Below, piece by piece: positions 17,013 to 24,911 of a stretch of 64,000 nucleotides of DNA (positions within the stretch are counted from its first letter, which is position 1; the number at the start of each line of letters is the position of its first letter). Position numbers and translations under genes: made by a program. This DNA is from a gamma proteobacterium L18 (GTDB taxonomy: Bacteria > Pseudomonadota > Gammaproteobacteria > Pseudomonadales > Pseudomonadaceae). Location: positions 278,215 through 342,214 of the forward strand of contig KI547172.1 in NCBI GenBank assembly GCA_000497835.1, in the 5' to 3' direction. The notes beneath the pieces are model-generated. The model did not search any database. It worked only from the letters and a program-made list of their open reading frames with translations, and had not been told where the DNA came from.

Positions 17013-17069
17013 TGTAGGAGCCGACCTTGGTCGCGATGGGTTTCACCGCGGCCAGGACCGGCTCCTACA
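17013..17069. repeat. REP-type inverted repeat pair (family B, degenerate)
   Basis: Arms GTAGGAGCCGACCTTGGTCG and CGGCCAGGACCGGCTCCTAC with a few mismatches and a loop of about 10 nt, just before the second DUF1161 gene. It belongs with copies at 28045, 32552, 53928 and 58238. Confidence 0.8.
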
Positions 17070-17088
17070 CCCATTCAGGGATGCCATC

Positions 17089-17325
17089 ATGATCAAGCGA
17101 CTGCTATTGACCCTCGCCTGCTGTGCTGCGGCCACCAGCGCTCTGGCAGCCACCAAGCCCTGTGAAGAACTCAAGGCCGAGATCGAAGCCAAGATCCAGG
17201 CTCAGGGCGTCACGTCCTACACCCTCGAAATCGTCAGCAATGAAGAAGTCCACGACAAGAATATGGTCGTGGGTTCATGCGAAGGCGGCAGCAAGAAAAT
17301 CATCTATCAAAAGAACGACCGCTAG
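17089..17325 (+). CDS. DUF1161 periplasmic protein, copy 2
   Basis: A 78-residue paralogue of the 15007 gene: signal peptide MIKRLLLTLACCAAATSALA, then KPCEELKAEIEAKIQAQGV, YTLEIV and GSCEGGSKKIIYQK. It carries a short extra acidic insert (SNEEVHDKN) absent from copy 1. Its TAG stop overlaps the convergent lipoprotein stop by four bases (CTAG, 17322-17325). Confidence 0.9.
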   Translation: MIKRLLLTLACCAAATSALAATKPCEELKAEIEAKIQAQGVTSYTLEIVSNEEVHDKNMVVGSCEGGSKKIIYQKNDR

Positions 17326-17735
17326 AACAGGCAGTTGACCGCCCTGTCCTCGGCCACCACTTTCTTGCTCGAGTCATACAGCCGTACGCTGGGGTTCAAG
17401 CCCAGCGTGCGGGCTTCGAGCAGGTAGCGCTGGCCGGCCTGAAACCCGTCATAGCGCACGTTGATGTAGCAGGTGCGTTCGTCCGGCTCCATCATGATCA
17501 GCCCGCCCGCGTAGATCTCGAAGTCATAGCGCACCATCAGGTCATGGCTGCCGGGGGTAACCTGGAAGTAACGGCCGTCGTTGAGGCGCACACCGTCCAG
17601 GCGCTCGGCCATGATTACCTTGCCGCCCAGCATGGTCATGTCGACCCAGGCCTGCTGAGGATTGACCGGTGGCAAAGGGGTGATGCTGCAACCGGCCAGG
17701 GTGGCGAGTACTGCTACAGCAAGGGCGCGGCGCAT
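17322..17735 (-). CDS. Small lipoprotein, paralogue 1
   Basis: A 137-residue predicted lipoprotein; the lipobox LAGC places the lipidated cysteine at residue 16. The mature part has QQAWVDM, YFQVTPGSHDLMVRYDF, CYINVRYDGFQAGQRYLLEA and a terminal cysteine. It shares the blocks QAWVD, YFxVxPGxH, FxAGQRY and the terminal Cys with the next upstream gene, so they are an ancient duplication. Conserved in Pseudomonas; function not known. Confidence 0.85.
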   Translation of the reverse strand: MRRALAVAVLATLAGCSITPLPPVNPQQAWVDMTMLGGKVIMAERLDGVRLNDGRYFQVTPGSHDLMVRYDFEIYAGGLIMMEPDERTCYINVRYDGFQAGQRYLLEARTLGLNPSVRLYDSSKKVVAEDRAVNCLF

Positions 17736-17785
17736 GATGGGCTCCAGTGTGGGGACAGAGCTCCAGCATACCCCCGTTATGCCGT

Positions 17786-18199
17786 TTACGTAGCCTGGCA
17801 GCCAGCCGGTTGCGCCTTGCCGACTACGTAACGCTGCCCGTCATACAGCTTGGCCCAGGGTTGAAAGCCCAGGCTGCCGGCCTCCAACTGGTAGCGCTGG
17901 CCGGCGTTGAAGTCCTTGAAGCTGAGCTTCATCCTGCAGTCGCGCCACAGCGGCTGCGCCACCGGGCCGATGTTGCTGGGCGCCACCGGGAATTGAAAAG
18001 TTACCCACAATTCATGAGCGCCTGGCTGCACTTCGAAGTAACGTGGGTCGGTCCAGTCATGGTTGTCGACCTTCACCGCCTTCAGCGAATTGTCGGAGCC
18101 GGCCTTCAGGTCTACCCAGGCCTGGTGCGGATCAGGGTCGGGCAAAGTGGAACAGCCGGCCACGGTCGCCAGACCGCAGACAAGGAAAAAGGCACGCAT
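17786..18199 (-). CDS. Small lipoprotein, paralogue 2
   Basis: A 137-residue predicted lipoprotein with lipobox VAGC and cysteine at about residue 16. Shared blocks with paralogue 1: HQAWVDL, YFEVQPGAHELWVTFQF, FNAGQRYQLEA and a cysteine close to the end. Exactly the same length as the paralogue and 50 bp upstream of it. Probably an envelope protein; no function recognised. Confidence 0.85.
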   Translation of the reverse strand: MRAFFLVCGLATVAGCSTLPDPDPHQAWVDLKAGSDNSLKAVKVDNHDWTDPRYFEVQPGAHELWVTFQFPVAPSNIGPVAQPLWRDCRMKLSFKDFNAGQRYQLEAGSLGFQPWAKLYDGQRYVVGKAQPAGCQAT

Positions 18200-18258
18200 G
18201 GCAACACTCCCGATGGCAATGATGGCCGCATCGTCCCACTGAAGGATTCACGCGACAG

Positions 18259-19341
18259 ATGATCGATCTTCTTTTTCTCAGGCGTTCAGACCTTGGGGCA
18301 CTCGACCGCAAAATTCGTGTCTTGGTTCCCCTGCTGGCCGTTTTGCTGCTGAACGGTTGTTCCACCTATTACGGCCAGTTGCTCGATGGCCAAGTGCAAC
18401 TATTGCGGGCCCGGGAGCCCGTCAGCCAAGTGATCGCCGACCCCTCCAGGGATGCCAAGCTGCGTGCGCAGTTGCGTCAATCCCAGGCGGCGCGGGACTT
18501 TGCCAGCAGCCATCTGCACCTCCCCGATAACCGTAGTTACCGGCTGTATGCCGATGTACACCGCAAATCAGTGGTGTGGAACGTGTTCGCGACCCGAGAG
18601 TTTTCCCTTGATCCGCAAACCCACTGTTTCCCGATTGCCGGCTGTGTGGCTTATCGCGGTTACTACAGCCTGGGCGGCGCCCGGGGCGAGGCAGCTTTGC
18701 AGAAGCAGGCCGGGATGGATGTATACATTGGTGGCGTGGATGCCTACTCGACCCTGGGCTGGTTCGATGATCCGATCATCAACACCATGATGGACCGAGG
18801 CGACGAGCGGTTGGCGACGCTGATTTTCCATGAGCTGGCGCATCAGCGGTTTTATGTGAAGGACGACAGCGAGTTCAACGAATCGTACGCCACCTTCGTC
18901 GAACAGGAGGGAACCCGGCAGTGGCGGGCGTATCAGGGGTTGCCGCCGGCCAATGTGGATCAGTCCAGGCAGGTCCATCAGTTCACCCAGTTGGTGCTCG
19001 ACACCCGGGAGCGCTTGAAAGCCGTGTACGCCCAACCGTTGACGCCTGAAGCGATGCGCGTGGCCAAACAGCGTGAATTCGAACGGATGCGGGCTGATTA
19101 TCGGCAGCTGCGTGATAGCCAGTGGAATGGCGACAAGCGCTATGACGCCTGGATGTACTCACCGATGAACAACGCCAAGCTGTTGCCGTTTGGGCTGTAT
19201 GACCAGTGGGTGCCGTCGTTTGCGGCGTTGTTCAGGCAGGTGGGTGGCGATTGGCCGAGGTTCTTCAGCGAGGTGGAGCGCTTGGGCAAATTGCCCACGG
19301 ATGAGCGCAAGGCTGCCTTGATACACCTGGCTGGCCTCTGA
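18259..19341 (+). CDS. Predicted zinc aminopeptidase lipoprotein (PF10023-type)
   Basis: A 360-residue protein with a lipobox LLNGC (cysteine at residue 34 from the chosen ATG; the N-region is long, so a later start is possible). The metallopeptidase motif HELAHQ is at about residues 191-196, with an acidic third-ligand candidate in FNESYATFVEQEG. These features match the family of putative aminopeptidases of Pseudomonas. It is divergent from the lipoprotein pair. Substrate unknown. Confidence 0.87.
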   Translation: MIDLLFLRRSDLGALDRKIRVLVPLLAVLLLNGCSTYYGQLLDGQVQLLRAREPVSQVIADPSRDAKLRAQLRQSQAARDFASSHLHLPDNRSYRLYADVHRKSVVWNVFATREFSLDPQTHCFPIAGCVAYRGYYSLGGARGEAALQKQAGMDVYIGGVDAYSTLGWFDDPIINTMMDRGDERLATLIFHELAHQRFYVKDDSEFNESYATFVEQEGTRQWRAYQGLPPANVDQSRQVHQFTQLVLDTRERLKAVYAQPLTPEAMRVAKQREFERMRADYRQLRDSQWNGDKRYDAWMYSPMNNAKLLPFGLYDQWVPSFAALFRQVGGDWPRFFSEVERLGKLPTDERKAALIHLAGL

Positions 19342-19360
19342 GATTTGTACCGATAGTAAG

Positions 19361-19448
19361 GGCCTCTCGCGAGCAAGCTTTGCTCCCACAGTGTTCACCC
19401 CACCTGAGTCGTACACCTGTGGGAGCAAAGCTTGCTCGCGATGAGGCC
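19361..19448. repeat. REP-type inverted repeat pair (family A)
   Basis: Arms GAGCAAGCTTTGCTCCCACA and complement, extended outward by GGCCTC/GAGGCC, between convergent genes. Same family as 1424. Confidence 0.9.
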
Positions 19449-19455
19449 ATCAGCC

Positions 19456-20103
19456 TCACCCCAAAAATGCCTGATGCAACTCGGCAAGGGTATCGAAATG
19501 ATAGGTCGGCGCCTCGGCCGCCAGCTCTTCCCGGCTGCCAAAGCCATACCCCACCGCCACCACATCCACGCCATTGGCCTTGGCGCCGATCAGGTCATGC
19601 TTGCGGTCGCCGATCATCAGCGTCTGCGCCGGGTCCAGGCCTTCTTCCTTGAGCAGGTGGGCAATCAGCTCCACCTTGTTGGTGCGCGTGCCGTCCAGCT
19701 CGCTGCCGTAGATCACCTTGAAGTGCTTGGCAAAGTCGAAATGCCGGGCAATCTCGCGGGCAAATTCCCACGGCTTGGAGGTAGCCACGTATAGGTGGCG
19801 GCCCTGCGCTTCCAGGGTTTGCAGTAGCTCGATCACCCCTTCGAACACTTCGTTCTCGTACAACCCGGTGACCTTGAAACGTTCACGGTAGAAATTCACC
19901 GCCTGCCAGGCTTTTTCTTCCTCGAAGCCATAGAACTGCATGAACGCCTGCAGCAGCGGCGGGCCGATGAAATGCTCAAGCTTTTGCAGGTCGGGTTCGA
20001 TGATGCCCAGCTTCTCCAGTGCGTACTGGATCGAACGGGTGATGCCTTCGCGTGGGTCGGTGAGCGTGCCGTCGAGGTCGAAGAGGATGTTCTGATAGTA
20101 CAT
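19456..20103 (-). CDS. HAD family hydrolase (phosphoglycolate-phosphatase-like)
   Basis: A 215-residue HAD protein. Motif I is LFDLDGTLTDPREG, motif II the VATSKP segment, and motif IV is LMIGDRKHDLIGAKANGVD. A helical cap of about 60 residues lies between. The general form is phosphoglycolate phosphatase/5'-nucleotidase-like. It lies 13 bp after the gamma carbonic anhydrase gene and is likely co-transcribed. Confidence 0.88.
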   Translation of the reverse strand: MYYQNILFDLDGTLTDPREGITRSIQYALEKLGIIEPDLQKLEHFIGPPLLQAFMQFYGFEEEKAWQAVNFYRERFKVTGLYENEVFEGVIELLQTLEAQGRHLYVATSKPWEFAREIARHFDFAKHFKVIYGSELDGTRTNKVELIAHLLKEEGLDPAQTLMIGDRKHDLIGAKANGVDVVAVGYGFGSREELAAEAPTYHFDTLAELHQAFLG

Positions 20104-20116
20104 GGGTATTCCTGGA

Positions 20117-20680
20117 TCAGTCGGTGGACAGCGGATTGGGGCTGGCGAAGCCGGCGTCCAGGTGCTGGTCCTTGAGTTTTACGTAGTTGGCGGCGGTGTA
20201 GGTGAAAAAACTCTTTTCCTCATCTGTCAGTGGCCGCGCCTGCTTCACCGGGCTGCCCACATAGAGAAAGCCGCTTTCCAGGCGCTTGCCCGGCGGCACC
20301 AGGCTGCCGGCGCCGATGATGACTTCATCCTCCACCACCGCGCCGTCCATCACTGTGCTGCCCATGCCGATCAGGATGCGGCTGCCGACGGTGCAGCCAT
20401 GCAGCATCACTTTATGGCCGATGGTCACGTCGTCGCCGATGATCAGCGGGAAGCCGTCCGGGTTGAACGGCCCGGCGTGGGTGATGTGCAGCACGCTGGC
20501 GTCCTGCACGCTGGTGCGGGCGCCGATGCGGATGCGGTGCATGTCGCCGCGGATCACGGTCATGGGCCATACCGAGCTGTCTTCGCCGATTTCAACGTCG
20601 CCGATCACAACCGCCGAACGGTCGACAAAGGCCCGCTCACCCACCACGGGCGTGTGCTGCTGGAACGTACGAATGGCCAC
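20117..20680 (-). CDS. Gamma carbonic anhydrase family protein (YrdA/PaaY-like)
   Basis: A 187-residue left-handed beta-helix protein with hexapeptide repeats (VIGDVEIGEDSSVWPMTVI, TIGHKVMLHGCTVG). Three histidines for metal (one in LHITHAGP, two in GHKVMLHG) are in the expected places. Members are carbonic anhydrases or thioesterases. It is divergent from prlC. Confidence 0.88.
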   Translation of the reverse strand: MAIRTFQQHTPVVGERAFVDRSAVVIGDVEIGEDSSVWPMTVIRGDMHRIRIGARTSVQDASVLHITHAGPFNPDGFPLIIGDDVTIGHKVMLHGCTVGSRILIGMGSTVMDGAVVEDEVIIGAGSLVPPGKRLESGFLYVGSPVKQARPLTDEEKSFFTYTAANYVKLKDQHLDAGFASPNPLSTD

Positions 20681-20769
20681 GATAGGCTCCTTCTCTGGCG
20701 TTGATAGCTGCGGTCAGCGCCGATTGTAATTAAGATGGTCTGGTGTTTCTTCAGCCAAGGTGTGTAACC

Positions 20770-22821
20770 GTGAGCGCGACCAACCCGCTACTGCAGTCTT
20801 ATGACCTGCCACCGTTCTCGGCGATCCGTGCCGAGCACGTACAGCCGGCGATTGAACAGATCCTGGCCGACAACCGTGCGGCGATCGCCAAGATTCTCGA
20901 AACCCAGGTCAAGAACCCTACCTGGGCCGGCCTGGTACTGGCCATGGATGAACTCAACGACCGCCTCGGCGCGGCGTGGAGCCCGGTCAGCCACCTTAAC
21001 GCAGTGTGCAACAGCCCGGAACTGCGCCAGGCGTATGAAGCCTGCCTGCCGGCCCTGAGCGCCTACTCTACCGAGATGGGCCAGAACCGCGAACTGTTCC
21101 AGGCTTATGAAGCCCTGGTCAACAGCCCGGAAGCGGCCACCTTCGACGTGGCGCAGAAAACCATCCTGGAACATTCGCTGCGCGACTTCCGCCTGTCGGG
21201 CATCGACCTGCCGCCCGAGCAGCAACAGCGCTATGCCGAAGTGCAAAGCAAACTGTCGGAACTGGGCAGCCAGTTCTCCAACCAGTTGCTGGACGCTACC
21301 CAAGCCTGGACCAAGCACGTCACCGACGAAGCCGCCCTGGCCGGCCTGACCGATTCGGCCAAAGCGCAAATGGCTGCCGCGGCCAAGGCCAAGGATCTGG
21401 ACGGCTGGTTGATCAGCCTGGAATTCCCCAGCTACTACGCGGTAATGACCTACGCCCAGGACCGTGCCCTGCGCGAAGAAATCTACGCCGCCTACTGCAC
21501 CCGTGCTTCTGACCAAGGCCCCAATGCCGGCCAGAACGACAACGGCCCGGTGATGGAGCAGATCCTCGACCTGCGTCAGGAACTGGCGAAACTGCTGGGT
21601 TACAGCAGCTTCTCCGAACTGAGCCTGGCCACCAAGATGGCCGAGTCCAGCGACCAGGTGCTGGGTTTCCTGCGTGACCTGGCCAAGCGCAGCAAGCCGT
21701 TCGCCGCGCAAGACCTGGCCCAGCTCAAGGCTTACGCCGCCGAGCAAGGCTGCCCTGATCTGCAAAGCTGGGACAGCGGCTTCTACGGTGAAAAGCTGCG
21801 CGAACAGCGCTACAGCGTTTCCCAGGAAGCCCTGCGCGCCTACTTCCCGATCGACAAGGTGCTGACCGGCCTGTTCGCCATCGTCCAGCGCCTGTACGGC
21901 ATCGAAATCGCCGAACAGACCGGCTTCGACACCTGGCATCCGGACGTGCGCCTGTTCGAAATCAAGGAAAATGGCCAACACGTGGGCCGCTTCTTCTTCG
22001 ACTTGTACGCCCGCGCCAACAAGCGTGGCGGTGCCTGGATGGATGGCGCCCGCGACCATCGCCGCAAGGTCGATGGCGTGGTGCAAAGCCCGGTGGCCAA
22101 CCTGGTGTGCAACTTCACCCCGGCCGACGCCGGCAAGCCCGCGCTGCTGACCCACGATGAAGTGACCACCCTGTTCCACGAATTCGGTCACGGCCTGCAT
22201 CACCTGCTGACCCGCGTCGAGCACGCTGGCGTGTCGGGTATCAATGGCGTGGCGTGGGATGCGGTCGAGCTGCCAAGCCAGTTCATGGAAAACTGGTGCT
22301 GGGAGCCGGAAGGCCTGGCGTTGATCTCCGGCCACTACGATACCGGCGCCGCCCTGCCCCAGGACCTGCTGGAGAAAATGCTGGCCGCCAAGAACTTCCA
22401 GTCCGGCCTGATGATGGTGCGTCAGCTGGAGTTCTCGCTGTTCGACTTCGAACTGCACGCCACCCACGGCGATGGCCGCTCGGTGCTGCAGGTGCTCGAA
22501 GGCGTGCGTGACGAGGTTTCGGTGATGCGCCCACCGGCATTCAACCGCTTCCCCAACAGCTTCGCGCACATCTTCGCCGGCGGCTACGCAGCCGGTTACT
22601 ACAGCTACAAATGGGCAGAAGTGCTGTCGGCCGACGCCTTCTCGCGCTTCGAGGAAGAGGGCGTGCTCAACGAAGCCACCGGTCGTGCCTTCCGCGAAGC
22701 CATCCTGGCGCGCGGCGGCTCGCAGGAGCCGATGGTGTTGTTCGTCGACTTCCGCGGCCGTGAGCCGTCGATTGATGCACTCTTGCGCCATAGCGGCCTG
22801 AGTGAGGACGCGGCAGCATGA
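20770..22821 (+). CDS. prlC: Oligopeptidase A
   Basis: A 683-residue M3 metallopeptidase, the family's usual length, starting at GTG 20770 (AAGGTG upstream). The zinc site HEFGHGLHH is at residues 470-478, with the third ligand in the following GVAWDAVELPSQFMENW. It degrades cytosolic peptides, including signal-peptide fragments. It overlaps the next gene by 4 bases (ATGA at 22818). Confidence 0.97.
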   Translation: MSATNPLLQSYDLPPFSAIRAEHVQPAIEQILADNRAAIAKILETQVKNPTWAGLVLAMDELNDRLGAAWSPVSHLNAVCNSPELRQAYEACLPALSAYSTEMGQNRELFQAYEALVNSPEAATFDVAQKTILEHSLRDFRLSGIDLPPEQQQRYAEVQSKLSELGSQFSNQLLDATQAWTKHVTDEAALAGLTDSAKAQMAAAAKAKDLDGWLISLEFPSYYAVMTYAQDRALREEIYAAYCTRASDQGPNAGQNDNGPVMEQILDLRQELAKLLGYSSFSELSLATKMAESSDQVLGFLRDLAKRSKPFAAQDLAQLKAYAAEQGCPDLQSWDSGFYGEKLREQRYSVSQEALRAYFPIDKVLTGLFAIVQRLYGIEIAEQTGFDTWHPDVRLFEIKENGQHVGRFFFDLYARANKRGGAWMDGARDHRRKVDGVVQSPVANLVCNFTPADAGKPALLTHDEVTTLFHEFGHGLHHLLTRVEHAGVSGINGVAWDAVELPSQFMENWCWEPEGLALISGHYDTGAALPQDLLEKMLAAKNFQSGLMMVRQLEFSLFDFELHATHGDGRSVLQVLEGVRDEVSVMRPPAFNRFPNSFAHIFAGGYAAGYYSYKWAEVLSADAFSRFEEEGVLNEATGRAFREAILARGGSQEPMVLFVDFRGREPSIDALLRHSGLSEDAAA

Positions 22822-23099
22822 GTGAAAGTACCGTGATCAAGACCAAGAAACGCTTCATCGCCGGGGCTGTCTGCCCGGCGTGCAGCGAGTCGGACAAGCT
22901 GATGATGTGGAGCGAGGACGAAGTCCCGCACCGTGAGTGCGTGGCCTGTGGCTACAGCGACACACTCAACGCACAGGGCCAGTCGATCCCCAGCGAGCTG
23001 GGGACGCGGGTCAACCAGTCGGCGCCGAAAGTCGCCAACCCGAAAGTGCAGACGGTGCAGTTCTTCCCCAACCCGAAGCTGAAGAAGCCTGAGGCGTAG
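22818..23099 (+). CDS. YheV family zinc-ribbon protein
   Basis: A 93-residue protein with two CxxC knuckles, CPAC at 19-22 and CVAC at 41-44, forming a zinc ribbon typical of the YheV family. Translation is coupled to prlC through the ATGA overlap, a pairing also found in enterobacteria. Function unknown. Confidence 0.9.
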   Translation: MSESTVIKTKKRFIAGAVCPACSESDKLMMWSEDEVPHRECVACGYSDTLNAQGQSIPSELGTRVNQSAPKVANPKVQTVQFFPNPKLKKPEA

Positions 23100-23119
23100 C
23101 GGCCGCCCGCTCCTGCCTT

Positions 23120-23206
23120 GTAGCAGCTGCCGCAGGCTGCGTCTGGCCTGCGCGGTACATCAGGTACACCGCAGTGCTTATGACGCGGCCTGGCGGCCGC
23201 TGCTAC
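23120..23206. repeat. Imperfect inverted repeat (family E)
   Basis: Arms GTAGCAGCTGCCGCAGGCTG and GGCGGCCGCTGCTAC with mismatches, between yheV-like and the convergent phosphatase. A related copy lies at 44877. Confidence 0.75.
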
Positions 23207-23222
23207 GGGTATGTGGCGAGCT

Positions 23223-23849
23223 TTAGATCAGCGCCTTGAACAACCCCTTGACCGCACACGCAGCCAGGGGGTTGGTGCTACAAGCCCCACTGGCCAGGGC
23301 ATTGCGCACGCTCTCCACATCAACGTCGTTGATGTAGTCCACGCCGTATTTCATCCGTTTCACGTCACCGAACCCGCCTTGGGTCATTTCGGCGACGGCC
23401 TCCTGCTTGCTCCACCCCTGCACCACCACCCGGTACATCGCCGACACCAAACCCGTACGGTCCAGGCCGTGTTTGCAGTGGATCAGTACCGGCCCCTTGG
23501 CCTCTGCCGTCTGGATGGCGCGCAACGCAGCAATGATCTGCGCGTCATCGGCATGCACGGTGCGCATGGGCAACTGCACCTGTGTGATGGGCGACTCTTT
23601 CAGCCACTGGGCATCGGATTCGGGCAAGAAGCTGACCACTGTCTTGATCTGTAGCTTGCCCAGCAGCGGCAAGGCCTGCTCGTCCGGCAGGGCGCTGCGG
23701 TAAAGCGTGGGGCTCATCTGATAGAGGTTGTACTGGGCTTCCACTGGCTGCGCCCATTGCGCTGAGCGTGCCGGGGTGTCGGCCATACAGGCACCGGCCA
23801 GCCCCAGGCATAGCGGCAGGCAAAGTAACAGGCGACGAAAGAATGTCAT
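23223..23849 (-). CDS. Exported dual-specificity/tyrosine phosphatase
   Basis: A 208-residue protein with an N-terminal signal segment (hydrophobic residues 7-20; SPase I site or weak lipobox around Cys21). The P-loop HCKHGLDRTG gives nucleophile Cys125 and Arg131. An aspartate in the preceding VHADDAQII may be the general acid. Bacterial PTPs with this loop act on phosphotyrosine, phospholipids or inositol phosphates; the substrate is unknown. Export makes a periplasmic role likely. Confidence 0.85.
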   Translation of the reverse strand: MTFFRRLLLCLPLCLGLAGACMADTPARSAQWAQPVEAQYNLYQMSPTLYRSALPDEQALPLLGKLQIKTVVSFLPESDAQWLKESPITQVQLPMRTVHADDAQIIAALRAIQTAEAKGPVLIHCKHGLDRTGLVSAMYRVVVQGWSKQEAVAEMTQGGFGDVKRMKYGVDYINDVDVESVRNALASGACSTNPLAACAVKGLFKALI

Positions 23850-24168
23850 GGCGGTTCCGGGACGAGAAGGTGGCTATCGGCTGAATATTCCGCTTGTCGA
23901 CGTGAAAGCGCTGTCACCCGGTTGTAAAAAGTTCGTGTAAAAGTCCTGTGAAACCTGACTGAAACCGGTTACATTTTCGCTTCTCCAAAGGCCTTACCTA
24001 AGGCTTAAGCAACAACCTGGCGTGCCGCCCAGACTCGATAAAACTAAAAAACGTCGTGGTGTTCTTTACTTAGAGCGTCGCGATGCCCGCCTGTGCAGCT
24101 CGATGAGCAACTAAAAAGATAAGCAGCCCCAAGGCTGCGAACAATCCGCGATCGTATGAGGATCACCC
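23850..24168. other. Intergenic control region before dehydrogenase operon
   Basis: A 319-bp gap, AT-richer than the genes on either side, between divergent phosphatase and dehydrogenase genes. It holds the LacI-type operator at 23960 and an incomplete upstream half (GTGAAACC at 23949). No ORF of note. The ribosome site before 24169 is GAGGAT. Confidence 0.6.
23960..23973. promoter_or_regulatory. PtxS-like operator
   Basis: TGAAACCGGTTACA differs by one base from the palindrome TGAAACCGGTTTCA, which I recall as the PtxS (LacI family) operator of P. putida and P. aeruginosa. PtxS represses the gluconate 2-dehydrogenase and 2-ketogluconate genes until 2-ketogluconate binds. The operon that follows encodes that type of enzyme, so site and genes agree. 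Confidence 0.65.
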
Positions 24169-24909
24169 ATGTCTGAACAAGACCACGACAACCCGCGGCG
24201 CGATTTCCTGCGCAAAACCCTGACCCTGATACCCGTCGTCACTGTGGCCAGCACCGGCCTGGGCATGGGTGTGGGCGAGCTGATGGCAGCGCCGGAAAAA
24301 CCGGCTGCCCCCGCGCCTGCCAAGCCTGCGCAGGACTATCAGCCCACCTACTTCACCGCCGAGGAGTGGGCGTTCGTCAACGCTGCCGTGGCGCGGTTGA
24401 TCCCGGCCGATGACCTGGGCCCGGGTGCGCTGGAGGCCGGTGCACCGGAATTCATCGACCGGCAGATGAACACCGCCTACGCCAGCGGGGCGTTGTGGTT
24501 CATGCAGGGGCCGTTCGTGGCCGATGCGCCGCCGGAAATGGGCTATCAGCTCAAACTGGTGCCCCGCGAGATCTACCGTCTGGGCATCGCCGCCACCGAC
24601 GCCTGGTGCCAGAAGCAGGCCGGCAAGGTGTTTGCCCAACTGGACACCGCTGCCCAGGAAAGCGTGCTGACCAAGCTGGAATCAGGCGAGATCCAGTTCG
24701 ATGACGTGCCGTCCAAGTCCTTCTTCGCGCTGCTGATCCAGAACACCAAGGAAGGCTTCTTCAGCGACCCGGTGCACGGCGGCAACAAGGGCATGGTCGG
24801 CTGGACCCTGGTGGGCTTCCCCGGCGCGCGCGCTGATTTCATGGATTGGGTGGAACGCAACGAGGCCTATCCCTTCCCGGCAGTATCCATCCGCGGCGAG
24901 AGGGCTTGA
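24169..24909 (+). CDS. Gluconate 2-dehydrogenase gamma-type subunit (Tat-exported)
   Basis: A 246-residue protein of the gluconate 2-dehydrogenase subunit 3 family. A twin-arginine signal RRDFLRK is at residues 10-16 with a hydrophobic stretch after it. Mature part: FTAEEWAFVNAAVARLIPAD, GAPEFIDRQM and the conserved C-terminal WTLVGFPGARADFMDWVERN. The Tat signal carries the flavoprotein subunit into the periplasm as a hitch-hiker, since the flavoprotein has no signal of its own. It is the first gene of a three-gene operon. Confidence 0.92.
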   Translation: MSEQDHDNPRRDFLRKTLTLIPVVTVASTGLGMGVGELMAAPEKPAAPAPAKPAQDYQPTYFTAEEWAFVNAAVARLIPADDLGPGALEAGAPEFIDRQMNTAYASGALWFMQGPFVADAPPEMGYQLKLVPREIYRLGIAATDAWCQKQAGKVFAQLDTAAQESVLTKLESGEIQFDDVPSKSFFALLIQNTKEGFFSDPVHGGNKGMVGWTLVGFPGARADFMDWVERNEAYPFPAVSIRGERA

Positions 24910-24911
24910 GC

